Below are positions 54,858-63,207 of a DNA stretch of 64,000 nucleotides, piece after piece; positions within the stretch are counted from its first letter, which is position 1, and each line of letters begins with the position of its first letter. Source of the stretch: Lewinellaceae bacterium (lineage in GTDB: Bacteria > Bacteroidota > Bacteroidia > Chitinophagales > Saprospiraceae); assembly GCA_020636155.1 (NCBI GenBank), contig JACJYM010000011.1:26656-90655 (forward strand), in the 5' to 3' direction. The translations under genes were made by a program, and so were the position numbers. Under the pieces are notes generated by a model. It saw only the letters and a list, made by a program, of their open reading frames with translations, did no database searches and was not told where the DNA came from.

Positions 54858-54948
54858 AATATCCTCGGCGAGTAATTTAGATTATCTATTAGTTCTAAAA
54901 GTAGCGGTTTAAAACTAAATAATTAAGAAAATCCTACAAATTGTAAAA

Positions 54949-55611
54949 TTACTTTCGCTTATTCATTGCCATAGGTGGCTTCTTAAAGGAATTACCTTTG
55001 TTGGATTTTGGTTTCTGCTTTTTAGATTTTTTAGAAGCAGATTGAACCACTATAGTACTTGGATGTACCAAATCCTCAATTTGAATTTCTGCTGGCAATA
55101 CAAGATTTCCTTTAGACATGATTCTTAAGTCTTCCTTGATGATTTCATCATTGACATAATGCTCTCGATTCCATGTTCGATATGCCAATTTCATATATGC
55201 CGCAATCACATACGCAAAATTCATTTTTTTGACATTATCTTCAAATCCCAAGGCTTTTTCAATCATTTCTTGAATGTAATGCCCATAATGTCTGAATCTG
55301 AATTCGGATTGGGGGTAGGGTAATTGATCAGGTTTCCTCACCGCATTTTCAGGGGTCGGTCTCTCTCCAACAGTAGGAACTACATCTAAATCGTAATTTG
55401 CAATTCGAAAAACATGCCTCCACAACTTCTCGATATGTTCTTTCACGTTTTTTTGTTGTGGATTCATCTGGTCCATGAGTTCTACCACTGATTCGACAAA
55501 TTTTTGTCTATATTCATCGTCTTGAATGGTCTTGGCGTGGATGATTAATTCTTGGACATGTCTGCCATATTCTGAAATGATGAGATCTTCTTTTCTTGAA
55601 TTGTATTGCAT
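54949..55611 (-). CDS. DUF4290 family protein
   Basis: A 220-residue protein; the N-terminus 'MQYNSRKEDLIISEYGRHVQELI' and the RxxYGHYIQEMI repeat-like motif near 105-120 are typical of Bacteroidota DUF4290. It ends in a basic tail 'KKSKKQKPKSNKGNSFKKP'. The stop of glmS is only 2 bp away, so the two are co-transcribed, an order conserved in many Bacteroidota. Molecular role unknown; the basic tail suggests nucleic-acid or ribosome contact, but this is speculative. Confidence 0.8.
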   Translation of the reverse strand: MQYNSRKEDLIISEYGRHVQELIIHAKTIQDDEYRQKFVESVVELMDQMNPQQKNVKEHIEKLWRHVFRIANYDLDVVPTVGERPTPENAVRKPDQLPYPQSEFRFRHYGHYIQEMIEKALGFEDNVKKMNFAYVIAAYMKLAYRTWNREHYVNDEIIKEDLRIMSKGNLVLPAEIQIEDLVHPSTIVVQSASKKSKKQKPKSNKGNSFKKPPMAMNKRK

Positions 55612-55613
55612 AA

Positions 55614-57452
55614 TTATTCTACTGTTACGGATTTTGCTAAATTTCTTGGTTGATCGACATCACAACCTCTTAATACGGCCACATGGTAAGATAGAAGCTG
55701 AAGAGGAATAACGGAGAGTAATGGTGATAATGGATCCATCGTTTCTGGTATTTCTATACAATAATCAGAAATTTCCTTTATTTTTTGATCACCCTCAAGT
55801 ACTATCGAAATCACGATTCCCTTCCTTGCTTTAACTTCTTGTACATTGCTGTGAATTTTCTCATAAGCATTTTTATTAGTCGCTATGACTATCACGGGCA
55901 TATTGACATCAATGAGAGCAATCGGACCATGTTTCATTTCAGCTGCAGGATATCCCTCTGCATGCAGGTATGATATTTCTTTCAACTTCAATGCACCCTC
56001 TAGAGCCACCGGAAAATTATATCCTCTACCCAAATACAAAGCATTATCACAATGCTGAATTTCGCTGGCAATGTATTTTATTTGATCGTTGCTTTGAAGG
56101 ATTTTTTCTATTTTGGCAGGTAGACTTTCCAATGCATAGAGTAACTGCCGGTAATATGCTTCCGACAAGGTATTCCTTTTATATCCAAGATAAATTGCGA
56201 TAAGACTTAGCACGGTCAATTGACCCGTAAAGGCTTTGGTGGAAGCTACTCCAATTTCAGGTCCTGCATGTATGTAAGAACCACAATCAGTCACTCGTGA
56301 TATCGAAGATCCTACGACATTAACGATGCCATAAGTAAGAGCACCTTTTTCCTTTCCTAGTTCCAAAGCGGCCAATGTGTCTGCTGTTTCACCAGATTGA
56401 GATACTGCAATAATCACATCATCTCGATTTATGATTGGGTTTCGATATCTAAACTCAGAGGCATATTCTACTTCTACAGGAATTCGTGCCAAGTCTTCAA
56501 TCAAATATTCACCAATTAAGGCACTATGCCATGAAGTTCCACACCCAAGTATGATTATTCTTTTGGCATTTAAAATTCTATTAAGATAATCATCCATGCC
56601 ACCGACTTTCACCCAGCCAAGCTCCGCATTTAGACGACCTCTCATGCTCTCAAAAATAGTTTCCGGTTGTTGAAATATTTCCTTGAGCATAAAGTGATCA
56701 AAACCCTCTTTTTCCAGCGCTTCGATTTTTAGGTCTATTTCTTGAATTTTAGGTGTTTTTAATTCATTGGCAATGGTTTTAACTTTAACACCCTCACCTC
56801 TATGAATTCTCACAATTTCTTCATCGTTGAGATAAATGACTTTGTTGGTATACTTTATAATGGGAGAAGCATCTGATGCAATAAAATATTCATCATCACC
56901 AATTCCTACTACTAGTGGACTTGATTTTCTAGCACCAATAATTACGTCAGGATTATTGACATCAAAAACAACAATGGCATAAGCTCCCACTACCTTATTG
57001 AGGGCTTTTAAGACGGCATCTTCTAGATCAAGATTGTCTCTTTTTTGATATTCCTCTATTAAATGGGTCAATACCTCCGTGTCGGTTTCGCTCTTAAATT
57101 CATGCCCAAGTTCTATCAAGGCTTTTTTAAGCGAAGAATAATTTTCTATGATTCCATTATGTACTAGGCTGATTCGATTGTTGCCAGAATGGTGTGGATG
57201 AGCATTGACATCATCGGGTTCGCCATGAGTCGCCCATCGAGTATGACCAATCGCCACAGTACCATGCATGTTTTCTTTAGCTGCAGCATCTTCGAGTTCA
57301 GAAACTTTTCCTTTTTTCTTGACTGTGGTGAGTTTTCCATTTAACACGGATACTCCAGCACTGTCGTAACCTCGATATTCAAGCCTTTTTAAGCCCTCAA
57401 TAATGATGGGGTAGGCTTCTCTGTTTCCAATATATGCTACTATTCCACACAT
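55614..57452 (-). CDS. glmS: Glutamine--fructose-6-phosphate aminotransferase (isomerising)
   Basis: A 612-residue enzyme making glucosamine-6-phosphate, the first step to UDP-GlcNAc and peptidoglycan. It begins MCGIVAYIGN with the catalytic Cys2 of the glutaminase domain (1-240), including RWATHGEP and HNGIIEN. Two SIS isomerase domains follow, with 'GTSWHSALIGEYLIEDLARIPVEVEYASEFRYR', SQSGETADTLAALE and the C-terminal 'DQPRNLAKSVTVE'. Length and motifs are complete. It is in an operon downstream of DUF4270 and the starch-synthase-domain gene. No ribozyme was noticed upstream. Confidence 0.95.
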   Translation of the reverse strand: MCGIVAYIGNREAYPIIIEGLKRLEYRGYDSAGVSVLNGKLTTVKKKGKVSELEDAAAKENMHGTVAIGHTRWATHGEPDDVNAHPHHSGNNRISLVHNGIIENYSSLKKALIELGHEFKSETDTEVLTHLIEEYQKRDNLDLEDAVLKALNKVVGAYAIVVFDVNNPDVIIGARKSSPLVVGIGDDEYFIASDASPIIKYTNKVIYLNDEEIVRIHRGEGVKVKTIANELKTPKIQEIDLKIEALEKEGFDHFMLKEIFQQPETIFESMRGRLNAELGWVKVGGMDDYLNRILNAKRIIILGCGTSWHSALIGEYLIEDLARIPVEVEYASEFRYRNPIINRDDVIIAVSQSGETADTLAALELGKEKGALTYGIVNVVGSSISRVTDCGSYIHAGPEIGVASTKAFTGQLTVLSLIAIYLGYKRNTLSEAYYRQLLYALESLPAKIEKILQSNDQIKYIASEIQHCDNALYLGRGYNFPVALEGALKLKEISYLHAEGYPAAEMKHGPIALIDVNMPVIVIATNKNAYEKIHSNVQEVKARKGIVISIVLEGDQKIKEISDYCIEIPETMDPLSPLLSVIPLQLLSYHVAVLRGCDVDQPRNLAKSVTVE

Positions 57453-57464
57453 CTTTAGTTGTTT

Positions 57465-58856
57465 TTATAGTTCAGTAAATGTGACATTTAGTTTAGGTGC
57501 ATAAAGTGGATTTTCAAATCCATAAAGCACCGTTTGTCTAGGATTTTGGGTTTTGGATCCTGCATCCAAGAATACCTCAAAATCCTTGTCATTTTCAATA
57601 GCAGATTTCAAAAGGTCTGTAACATTGCATTTATAAACAGAAATACCTGTATCTAGTTTTTTGATGGTGCCACCATATCCAGCACTATAATTATTGTACT
57701 TATTGTAAGAATAAATCATATCAGGGCTTAATACCAATACTCCGCTATCATTGTATACGGAAGACGTGATAAAGCTTATGGGTTCATACAACGTTGTATT
57801 TTGATTGGCATCTTCTGCGATTGAAAGTTCTAATTCTGCATAATTGATCGTAAATTCTTTTCCCGATGCCATATTAACTAGACTGCTGTGGTCAAAGTTT
57901 ATTCTAGACCGCACACCTGACATACTTTGTATATACAAATAATCATTGCAAAGTGTCGAATCACCAAGTGCCTGTCCAACTTCGCTTGAAGAGTAATTAG
58001 TAATGTAGTTAGCTCCTTTTCGATTAGAAATCAAAAAAGAATAATAACTTTTAACTCTTTCATTGTTTGAAGTGTCTATTTGATTGAAATATATTTTTAG
58101 TCCATTGACACCAACCACAGAATTGGCACTACCGCCCATGTCAAGTGCTATAAAACTATCCTTTGAGTCCACGGTGCTTTCGATGGCAAAGCCTTGTATG
58201 ACCTCTCTAAGAGTGGTGTCGTTTTTGACCAGCTTGAACTTTTCACCCAATTCATTGACATAAGCATCATTGAGCTTGATTCTAAGTTGCGGTTTTTGCT
58301 TGACAAGCGAATCTATTGTGTGCAAATTAATCCATACAGAATCATTTGGATTGGGTATCAAATTAGTTTCTCCTATTATCGTAGGGTCTGTCGACAAATC
58401 AAGATTAGAATATAAGGTGTCTCTGTCATACCAATCTTCTGTGATTTTTTTCAAAGTAATATGATGCACGGCATCCTCATTACCATAAAACCCAAGTGTA
58501 TCGTATGCAAACGTGAGTACCATAGAGTCAATTTTGATGTCAAATATCGACTCATCAAATTTTGGAAATGAGGTAGCTGTATTTAGCGTAATGGTCGAAA
58601 ATACTTTACTAGAGGAATAACCAAACACAGGATTTTCAATTTCGCCTAATAGTTCTGTTCGATAATCAATAGGATACACATAATTCAATACAGAATCGAC
58701 TTCCTGAATATTTCCAAAGGGAATGAAGTCATTCTTGAACTTAATATTTAAGTATTCATCATTAACAACATCTGTCCCAATGGTGGTTTCGTTATCGCAA
58801 GAGACACCTAAGACTATGATAATCAAGAAAAAACAAAATTGCTTTATACTTCTCAT
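57465..58856 (-). CDS. DUF4270 lipoprotein
   Basis: A 463-residue protein with lipobox GVSC (Cys20). The body is beta-rich and includes the family-typical opening 'DNETTIGTDVVNDEYLNIKF' and 'YRTELLGEIENPVFGYSSSKVFSTI', characteristic of the Bacteroidota DUF4270 family that sits next to glmS and glgA homologues. The mature protein is probably in the outer membrane or periplasm. Role unknown. It lies 12 bp upstream of glmS on the minus strand. Confidence 0.85.
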   Translation of the reverse strand: MRSIKQFCFFLIIIVLGVSCDNETTIGTDVVNDEYLNIKFKNDFIPFGNIQEVDSVLNYVYPIDYRTELLGEIENPVFGYSSSKVFSTITLNTATSFPKFDESIFDIKIDSMVLTFAYDTLGFYGNEDAVHHITLKKITEDWYDRDTLYSNLDLSTDPTIIGETNLIPNPNDSVWINLHTIDSLVKQKPQLRIKLNDAYVNELGEKFKLVKNDTTLREVIQGFAIESTVDSKDSFIALDMGGSANSVVGVNGLKIYFNQIDTSNNERVKSYYSFLISNRKGANYITNYSSSEVGQALGDSTLCNDYLYIQSMSGVRSRINFDHSSLVNMASGKEFTINYAELELSIAEDANQNTTLYEPISFITSSVYNDSGVLVLSPDMIYSYNKYNNYSAGYGGTIKKLDTGISVYKCNVTDLLKSAIENDKDFEVFLDAGSKTQNPRQTVLYGFENPLYAPKLNVTFTEL

Positions 58857-58872
58857 TTAAAATTATGGTGGC

Positions 58873-59685
58873 TTATTCGCCTATTAGTTCGTTATAAAAA
58901 CTTAATGACTCTGAAACGAAATTTTCTTGATCTCCTAGATTTTGGACTGGTTTGCCAGAATCATTAATTGCGTCTAAAACGTTTTGCTCTACCAATTCGC
59001 TACCTATGACAATACCATCGGCACTATTAATTCCACCTCGATTTAGGTCGATTTTGTCATCTGATAAGAAAGATTTTAATGATTTCTCGGTCAAGTCATT
59101 AATCGCTGCTATCTCAAAAAACTTTTTGTCAAAATTCTTACCTATTACATCCTCATATACAGAATAGATGACTTTCGCATCTTGAAACACGGGGTCATTT
59201 TGATATGCTGTTTTTATATAAAAAGGCACCAAGCTTGTCATCGTCCCATGACAATGAATAATATCAGGTGGCCATCCAAATTTTTTAACAATTTCCATGA
59301 CTCCCTTGCAGAAAAAGACCATTCTCTCTTGGTTGTCTTCAAACTCGACATTGTCTTCATCAGTAAACATCTGTTTTCTTTTGAAGAATTCGTCATTGTC
59401 GAGGAAATAAACCTGTACACCTCTCGTTCCGGGAAGTGAGGCGACCTTAATTATCAATGGATAATCCTCATCATCTACAATAATATTCATCCCCGAAAGC
59501 CTAACTACTTCATGTAGTCTATGTCGCCTTTCGTTGATTAGACCAAAACGTGGCATTAAAATTCTGACCTCATAGCCATTATCATTGGCTTTTACCGGCA
59601 AATTTTTAATCTTTTCTGAAATTGTAGAAAGGGCTGTATAAGGGTCAAGTTCTTGTGTTACAAACAGTAATTTTCTATCGCTCAT
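58873..59685 (-). CDS. Glycogen/starch synthase N-terminal (GT5) domain protein
   Basis: A 270-residue protein matching only the N-terminal half of glycogen synthases (Glyco_transf_5): 'LLFVTQELDPYTALSTISEKI', 'GYEVRILMPRFG', 'VYFLDNDEFFKRKQMFTD' and 'PPDIIHCHGTMTSLVPFYIKTAY'. The ADP-glucose-binding KxGGL-like motif is replaced by YTALS, and the C-terminal GT-B domain (another 200 or more residues) is absent. This short form occurs in Bacteroidota beside DUF4270 and glmS. Catalytic activity is doubtful; a regulatory role is possible but not shown. It is the first gene of the minus-strand cluster. Confidence 0.8.
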   Translation of the reverse strand: MSDRKLLFVTQELDPYTALSTISEKIKNLPVKANDNGYEVRILMPRFGLINERRHRLHEVVRLSGMNIIVDDEDYPLIIKVASLPGTRGVQVYFLDNDEFFKRKQMFTDEDNVEFEDNQERMVFFCKGVMEIVKKFGWPPDIIHCHGTMTSLVPFYIKTAYQNDPVFQDAKVIYSVYEDVIGKNFDKKFFEIAAINDLTEKSLKSFLSDDKIDLNRGGINSADGIVIGSELVEQNVLDAINDSGKPVQNLGDQENFVSESLSFYNELIGE

Positions 59686-59722
59686 AGTAATATATACACA
59701 TTATGTCTCCTTAAAACGGCTG

Positions 59723-59730
59723 CAAAGATA
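59723..59730 (-). promoter_or_regulatory. Candidate -7 box for the starch-synthase/DUF4270/glmS/DUF4290 cluster
   Basis: The minus strand reads TATCTTTG (TAnnTTTG), 38 bp upstream of the first gene's ATG. No -33 TTG at preferred spacing. Confidence 0.45.
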
Positions 59731-59948
59731 AGAAATTTTATCGCTTTAGTATTAAGATTGATTAAAGTATTCTGATTATCAAGATGATGTAGCATTGTTT
59801 TGATGGAAATTATTAAATTTTTTCTACAAGTCATCGTGCCTTTCATTAAAGTATCACAAAATTCCTTAATGGCAAATAATCGACATTAAATCATGATACA
59901 TACTTAAACAACCCTATTATTTTGAGTATGAAAGGATTAAATAAAAAA

Positions 59949-59983
59949 CTCCAAAGCTTACACCCAACATGTAAACCTTGGAG
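59949..59983 (-). terminator. Terminator of the TlpA-like gene
   Basis: CTCCAAAGCTTAC and GTAAACCTTGGAG form a 13-bp stem with two mismatches and a 9-base loop. On the minus strand it is followed by a T-run (AAAAAA on plus at 59943-59948). It lies 33 bp past the TlpA-like stop. Confidence 0.6.
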
Positions 59984-60015
59984 CTAATTATTTATACATC
60001 AAAGATAATGCGTTT

Positions 60016-60510
60016 TTATTTTCCTGACAAACTTTTAAGTTTCTTTTCCAATTCAAATTCATCACCAGGAGCATATCCAGAGTGTGAATAGACTATATTT
60101 CCTTGACCATCTACAATAAATGTTTGAGGTACGGTGGGAAATCCTAAAGCTGTTTTAAGTTCTTCTTTTGGGTCTGATAAGACAGTAAACTCCCAACCTT
60201 TTGATTTTACTGTTGCAGGTACTTTTGCCAGTCCTCGGGCATCATCTATAGTGATGGCTAAAAATTGAATGTCATATTGATCAACCCAGTCAGGATACAA
60301 TTCGGCCATGGCATCTAGCTCTCTCTTACAAGGTGAGCACCAAGTAGCCCAAAAACTTACCACTGTCAATTTTCCATTTCCTACATAATCAGAAGTATTT
60401 ACACTTCGAGAATCTAAAGTCTTAATATTAATTGACGGAAATTTTCCACTTTCGGAAGCGAATGAGCTTAGAATTGCTATTGTAAATAGAGATAACAAGA
60501 TTTTCTTCAT
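60016..60510 (-). CDS. TlpA-like periplasmic thiol-disulphide oxidoreductase
   Basis: A 164-residue protein with a signal peptide (MKKILLSLFTIAILSSFASE). The thioredoxin-like fold carries the redox motif FWATWCSPCKRE, with Cys58 and Cys61, and the cis-Pro region 'GFPTVPQTFIVDGQGNIVYSHSGY'. Proteins of this type reduce or oxidise periplasmic cysteines, for example in cytochrome c maturation or in folding of Cys-rich exported proteins. It is divergent from the DUF6029 and Omp28-like genes, a neighbourhood seen in other Bacteroidota. A -7-like box (TATATTTG on minus) lies at 60569-60576. Confidence 0.88.
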   Translation of the reverse strand: MKKILLSLFTIAILSSFASESGKFPSINIKTLDSRSVNTSDYVGNGKLTVVSFWATWCSPCKRELDAMAELYPDWVDQYDIQFLAITIDDARGLAKVPATVKSKGWEFTVLSDPKEELKTALGFPTVPQTFIVDGQGNIVYSHSGYAPGDEFELEKKLKSLSGK

Positions 60511-60708
60511 ATTCTAAAAATTTTATTTAATATCAAAAAGTTTATTTGCTCGTATTAAAATTGAAATTCAAATATATAAATTTAGATTAAAATCCGATAA
60601 TTTATATCTTTAAGCCGCAATTGAAGACGTGTGTTTGATGATTTTAGTTTCTTTCAAAGAACATCAGAGAATCATGTTAACATACTTTTAACTAAAATCA
60701 ATTTTATT

Positions 60709-62346
60709 ATGAAGCGGTTTCAGATTTTGATTCTATGTGTGATAACTTCCGCCAATATGTATTCTCAGAATCCCGGCTCTTGGTCAGGGAATCTTGAGAC
60801 CAACGTGAACTTGTTTTTAATAGATAGTTTGATTGGTCCATTTAATGTTCCACAATACGACAATCAATTAGTTGGTGGTGAAGCATGGCTAAATCTAAAT
60901 TATACAAGAGATGACTTGAGAGTAGGAATTAGATTTGATATGTACGAAAATTCAAATTTAAAGAATCCAGTAGAAAGTTACAGTGCAGAGGGTATCGGAA
61001 GGTGGTTTGTTAAAAAATCTGTAGGAAAACTTGATTTTGAAGTGGGATATCTTTATGACCAGATAGGAAGCGGATTGATCTATCGTGCTTATGAGCAAAG
61101 GACTTTGTTCATCGATAATGCAATGAAAGGTTTAAGTGCCAAATACAACATCTCTAACGATTGGTATATTAAGGGATTCGGTGGAAGACAAAAAAATGCT
61201 TTTGATGTTTATGAAGGATTTATTAAGGGTATCAGTACAGAAAGATTTTTTGTTTTCGGGACTGAGAAACCTGTTTCGATAGTACCCGGAATTGGATTTG
61301 TGAATCGGACATTTTCTGACAATACCATGGACGGGATCGTTTCTATATTACAATCGTATCTAGAGGAAGATAGATTTTCACCGACTTACAATACTTATGC
61401 AGCTACTTTTTACAACACTTTAAGCTATATGGGTCTAACTTGGTATCTCGAAGCAGCGGTAAAATCGGATGATGTTTTTTATGATTCTATGGCAAAAAGA
61501 AAATTGATAAACGGCGAGTATGTAGAAGGAAAATATGTTAGAAGAAGTGGCTCTGTACTATATAGTAGTGTGAGTTTGGCGCTTGGTAAGTTAGGGTTGA
61601 CTCTCGAAGGTAAGAGAACAAAGAATTTTTCATTCCGCGTAGACCCAAGTTTGCAGCTTAATAGAGGTTTAATTAACTACCTACCACCTATGAACCGCCA
61701 AAATACTTACAGGCTGACCTCAAGATATAGTCCGGCGACACAGGATGTGAGCGAACAAGCATTTCAAGTCGATGCACAATATAAAATTAATAAACACTGG
61801 AATGTATTGGTTAACTTTTCGACAATCAATACTCTAGAAAATGAGACGCTTTATAATGAGATATACACCCAATTTCAATACAAGAAACCAGGAAAAATAC
61901 AAGTCATAGGTGGAGTGCAAGTTTTGGAATACAATCAAGATGTCTATGAGGGCAAGCCCGGTGTTGAAAATGTGAAAGCATTCGTGCCATTCACGGATAT
62001 CCTGTATAAATTTAACAGGCATAATTCGTTGAGAATGGAAATACAATATATGGATACAAAGCAAGATTTCGGTAGTTGGTTTTATTCATTGGCGGAGTAT
62101 AGTATAGCACCGCATTGGCAATTTGAAGGGTCAGTGATGTATAATACAAATCCTAAAAAGGAGTTGAGCAACGGAATAAAAGAAAAAATTCTGTACCCAA
62201 CATTAGGTGTTATTTATAGTAGTGGTGCTAACCGATATTCATTGAGATATGTGAAGCAAGTGGAAGGTATTGTGTGTAGCGGTGGAATCTGCAGACTAGA
62301 ACCTGCATTTAATGGAGTTAGATTTAATATGAGCTCCAATTTTTAA
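60709..62346 (+). CDS. DUF6029 family outer-membrane-type protein
   Basis: The best start is ATG 60709, which gives a signal peptide (MKRFQILILCVITSANMYSQ); an in-frame earlier start at 60631 would add 26 residues without purpose. About 545 residues follow with repeated amphipathic strands ('LRVGIRFDMYENSNL', 'FEVGYLYDQIGSGLIYRAYEQ', 'WYLEAAVKSDD', 'YSLRYVKQVEGI') and a final F, consistent with a beta-barrel. The N-terminal half resembles DUF6029 of Bacteroidota. It overlaps in operon context with the Omp28-like gene directly downstream. Substrate or function is unknown. Confidence 0.75.
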   Translation: MKRFQILILCVITSANMYSQNPGSWSGNLETNVNLFLIDSLIGPFNVPQYDNQLVGGEAWLNLNYTRDDLRVGIRFDMYENSNLKNPVESYSAEGIGRWFVKKSVGKLDFEVGYLYDQIGSGLIYRAYEQRTLFIDNAMKGLSAKYNISNDWYIKGFGGRQKNAFDVYEGFIKGISTERFFVFGTEKPVSIVPGIGFVNRTFSDNTMDGIVSILQSYLEEDRFSPTYNTYAATFYNTLSYMGLTWYLEAAVKSDDVFYDSMAKRKLINGEYVEGKYVRRSGSVLYSSVSLALGKLGLTLEGKRTKNFSFRVDPSLQLNRGLINYLPPMNRQNTYRLTSRYSPATQDVSEQAFQVDAQYKINKHWNVLVNFSTINTLENETLYNEIYTQFQYKKPGKIQVIGGVQVLEYNQDVYEGKPGVENVKAFVPFTDILYKFNRHNSLRMEIQYMDTKQDFGSWFYSLAEYSIAPHWQFEGSVMYNTNPKKELSNGIKEKILYPTLGVIYSSGANRYSLRYVKQVEGIVCSGGICRLEPAFNGVRFNMSSNF

Positions 62347-62361
62347 TTGATAAAAAAGAGA

Positions 62362-63195
62362 ATGATGAAAAAATTTATTATACCAATATTAACAGCCCTT
62401 GTGTTAGTTTCTTGTGAGGAGAAGGAAGTAATCATACCTGATTTCTTTGTTCCCGCAACAGGAAAAATTGTGCTATTGGAGGACTTAACCGGGGTAAAAT
62501 GCCCTAATTGTCCAAAAGCAGCCTATGAAATTGAAAGTTTACTAGAGGAATTTCCTAGTAATCTGGTTGCCGTTGGAATTCATGGAACTAGATTGACGCA
62601 ACCGATTGAGGGTTATAGCCAATATGATTTCAGAAATCAATTCTCAATAGATTTAGAAGATTATCATTATCCGGCTTGGGGTAAGCCCGGATTACTTGTT
62701 GATAGAGTATTATTTGATGGTGAAGATTATCCAGCAACGCCTATTGTAGAAAATGTAAAATCTTATGTAGTACAAGAGCTAAATAAAGAACAAGAGATAG
62801 AATTATTTTTATCAAAAGATTATGATGAAGGGTCTAGGCAATTGGATTTAAAAGTAGGTATACTTCCTCTCGTTAACTTAAGTGGAAATCTTAGAATCAG
62901 TGTCTTCATTACTGAAAGTCACATTATTGATGCTCAGGAAAACAATTCTGGAATCATAGAAGATTTCGAACACAATCATGTCCTAAGAACCATGTTGACA
63001 GCTTATAATGGAGATCCGTTACCTACCAGTTTAAAAGAGTCACAACCAATAAATGAAAATTTTTCTTATCAATTACCGGAGGATAATACAGGTCTTTGGA
63101 ATGAAGATAATATTGATATTGTGGTTGCAATTGGATATGAAGGAACAGCTGGTCATCGAGACATCATACAGGCGGCATCGATATCATTGAAATAA
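62362..63195 (+). CDS. Omp28-related lipoprotein with thioredoxin-like CPNC motif
   Basis: A start at ATG 62362 gives a signal with lipobox LVSC (Cys18); the upstream TTG at 62347 directly follows the DUF6029 stop and would add five residues. The mature part contains 'IVLLEDLTGVKCPNCPKA' with Cys47 and Cys50, the thioredoxin-like motif of Omp28-related outer-membrane proteins, and a C-terminal beta-sandwich ('LRISVFITESHIIDAQ', 'FEHNHVLRTMLTAYNG'). It is probably an outer-membrane lipoprotein. Given its neighbours (TlpA-like and DUF6029), a role in redox handling of exported proteins is plausible but not demonstrated. Confidence 0.8.
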   Translation: MMKKFIIPILTALVLVSCEEKEVIIPDFFVPATGKIVLLEDLTGVKCPNCPKAAYEIESLLEEFPSNLVAVGIHGTRLTQPIEGYSQYDFRNQFSIDLEDYHYPAWGKPGLLVDRVLFDGEDYPATPIVENVKSYVVQELNKEQEIELFLSKDYDEGSRQLDLKVGILPLVNLSGNLRISVFITESHIIDAQENNSGIIEDFEHNHVLRTMLTAYNGDPLPTSLKESQPINENFSYQLPEDNTGLWNEDNIDIVVAIGYEGTAGHRDIIQAASISLK

Positions 63196-63207
63196 GGTAA
63201 AAGGAGT

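Larger units (their letters stand above)
59686..60015. other. Intergenic region upstream of the starch-synthase-domain gene
   Basis: About 330 bp of AT-rich DNA with no supportable gene. It contains the candidate -7 box of the minus-strand cluster (59723-59730) and the terminator of the TlpA-like gene (59949-59983). Confidence 0.6.
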
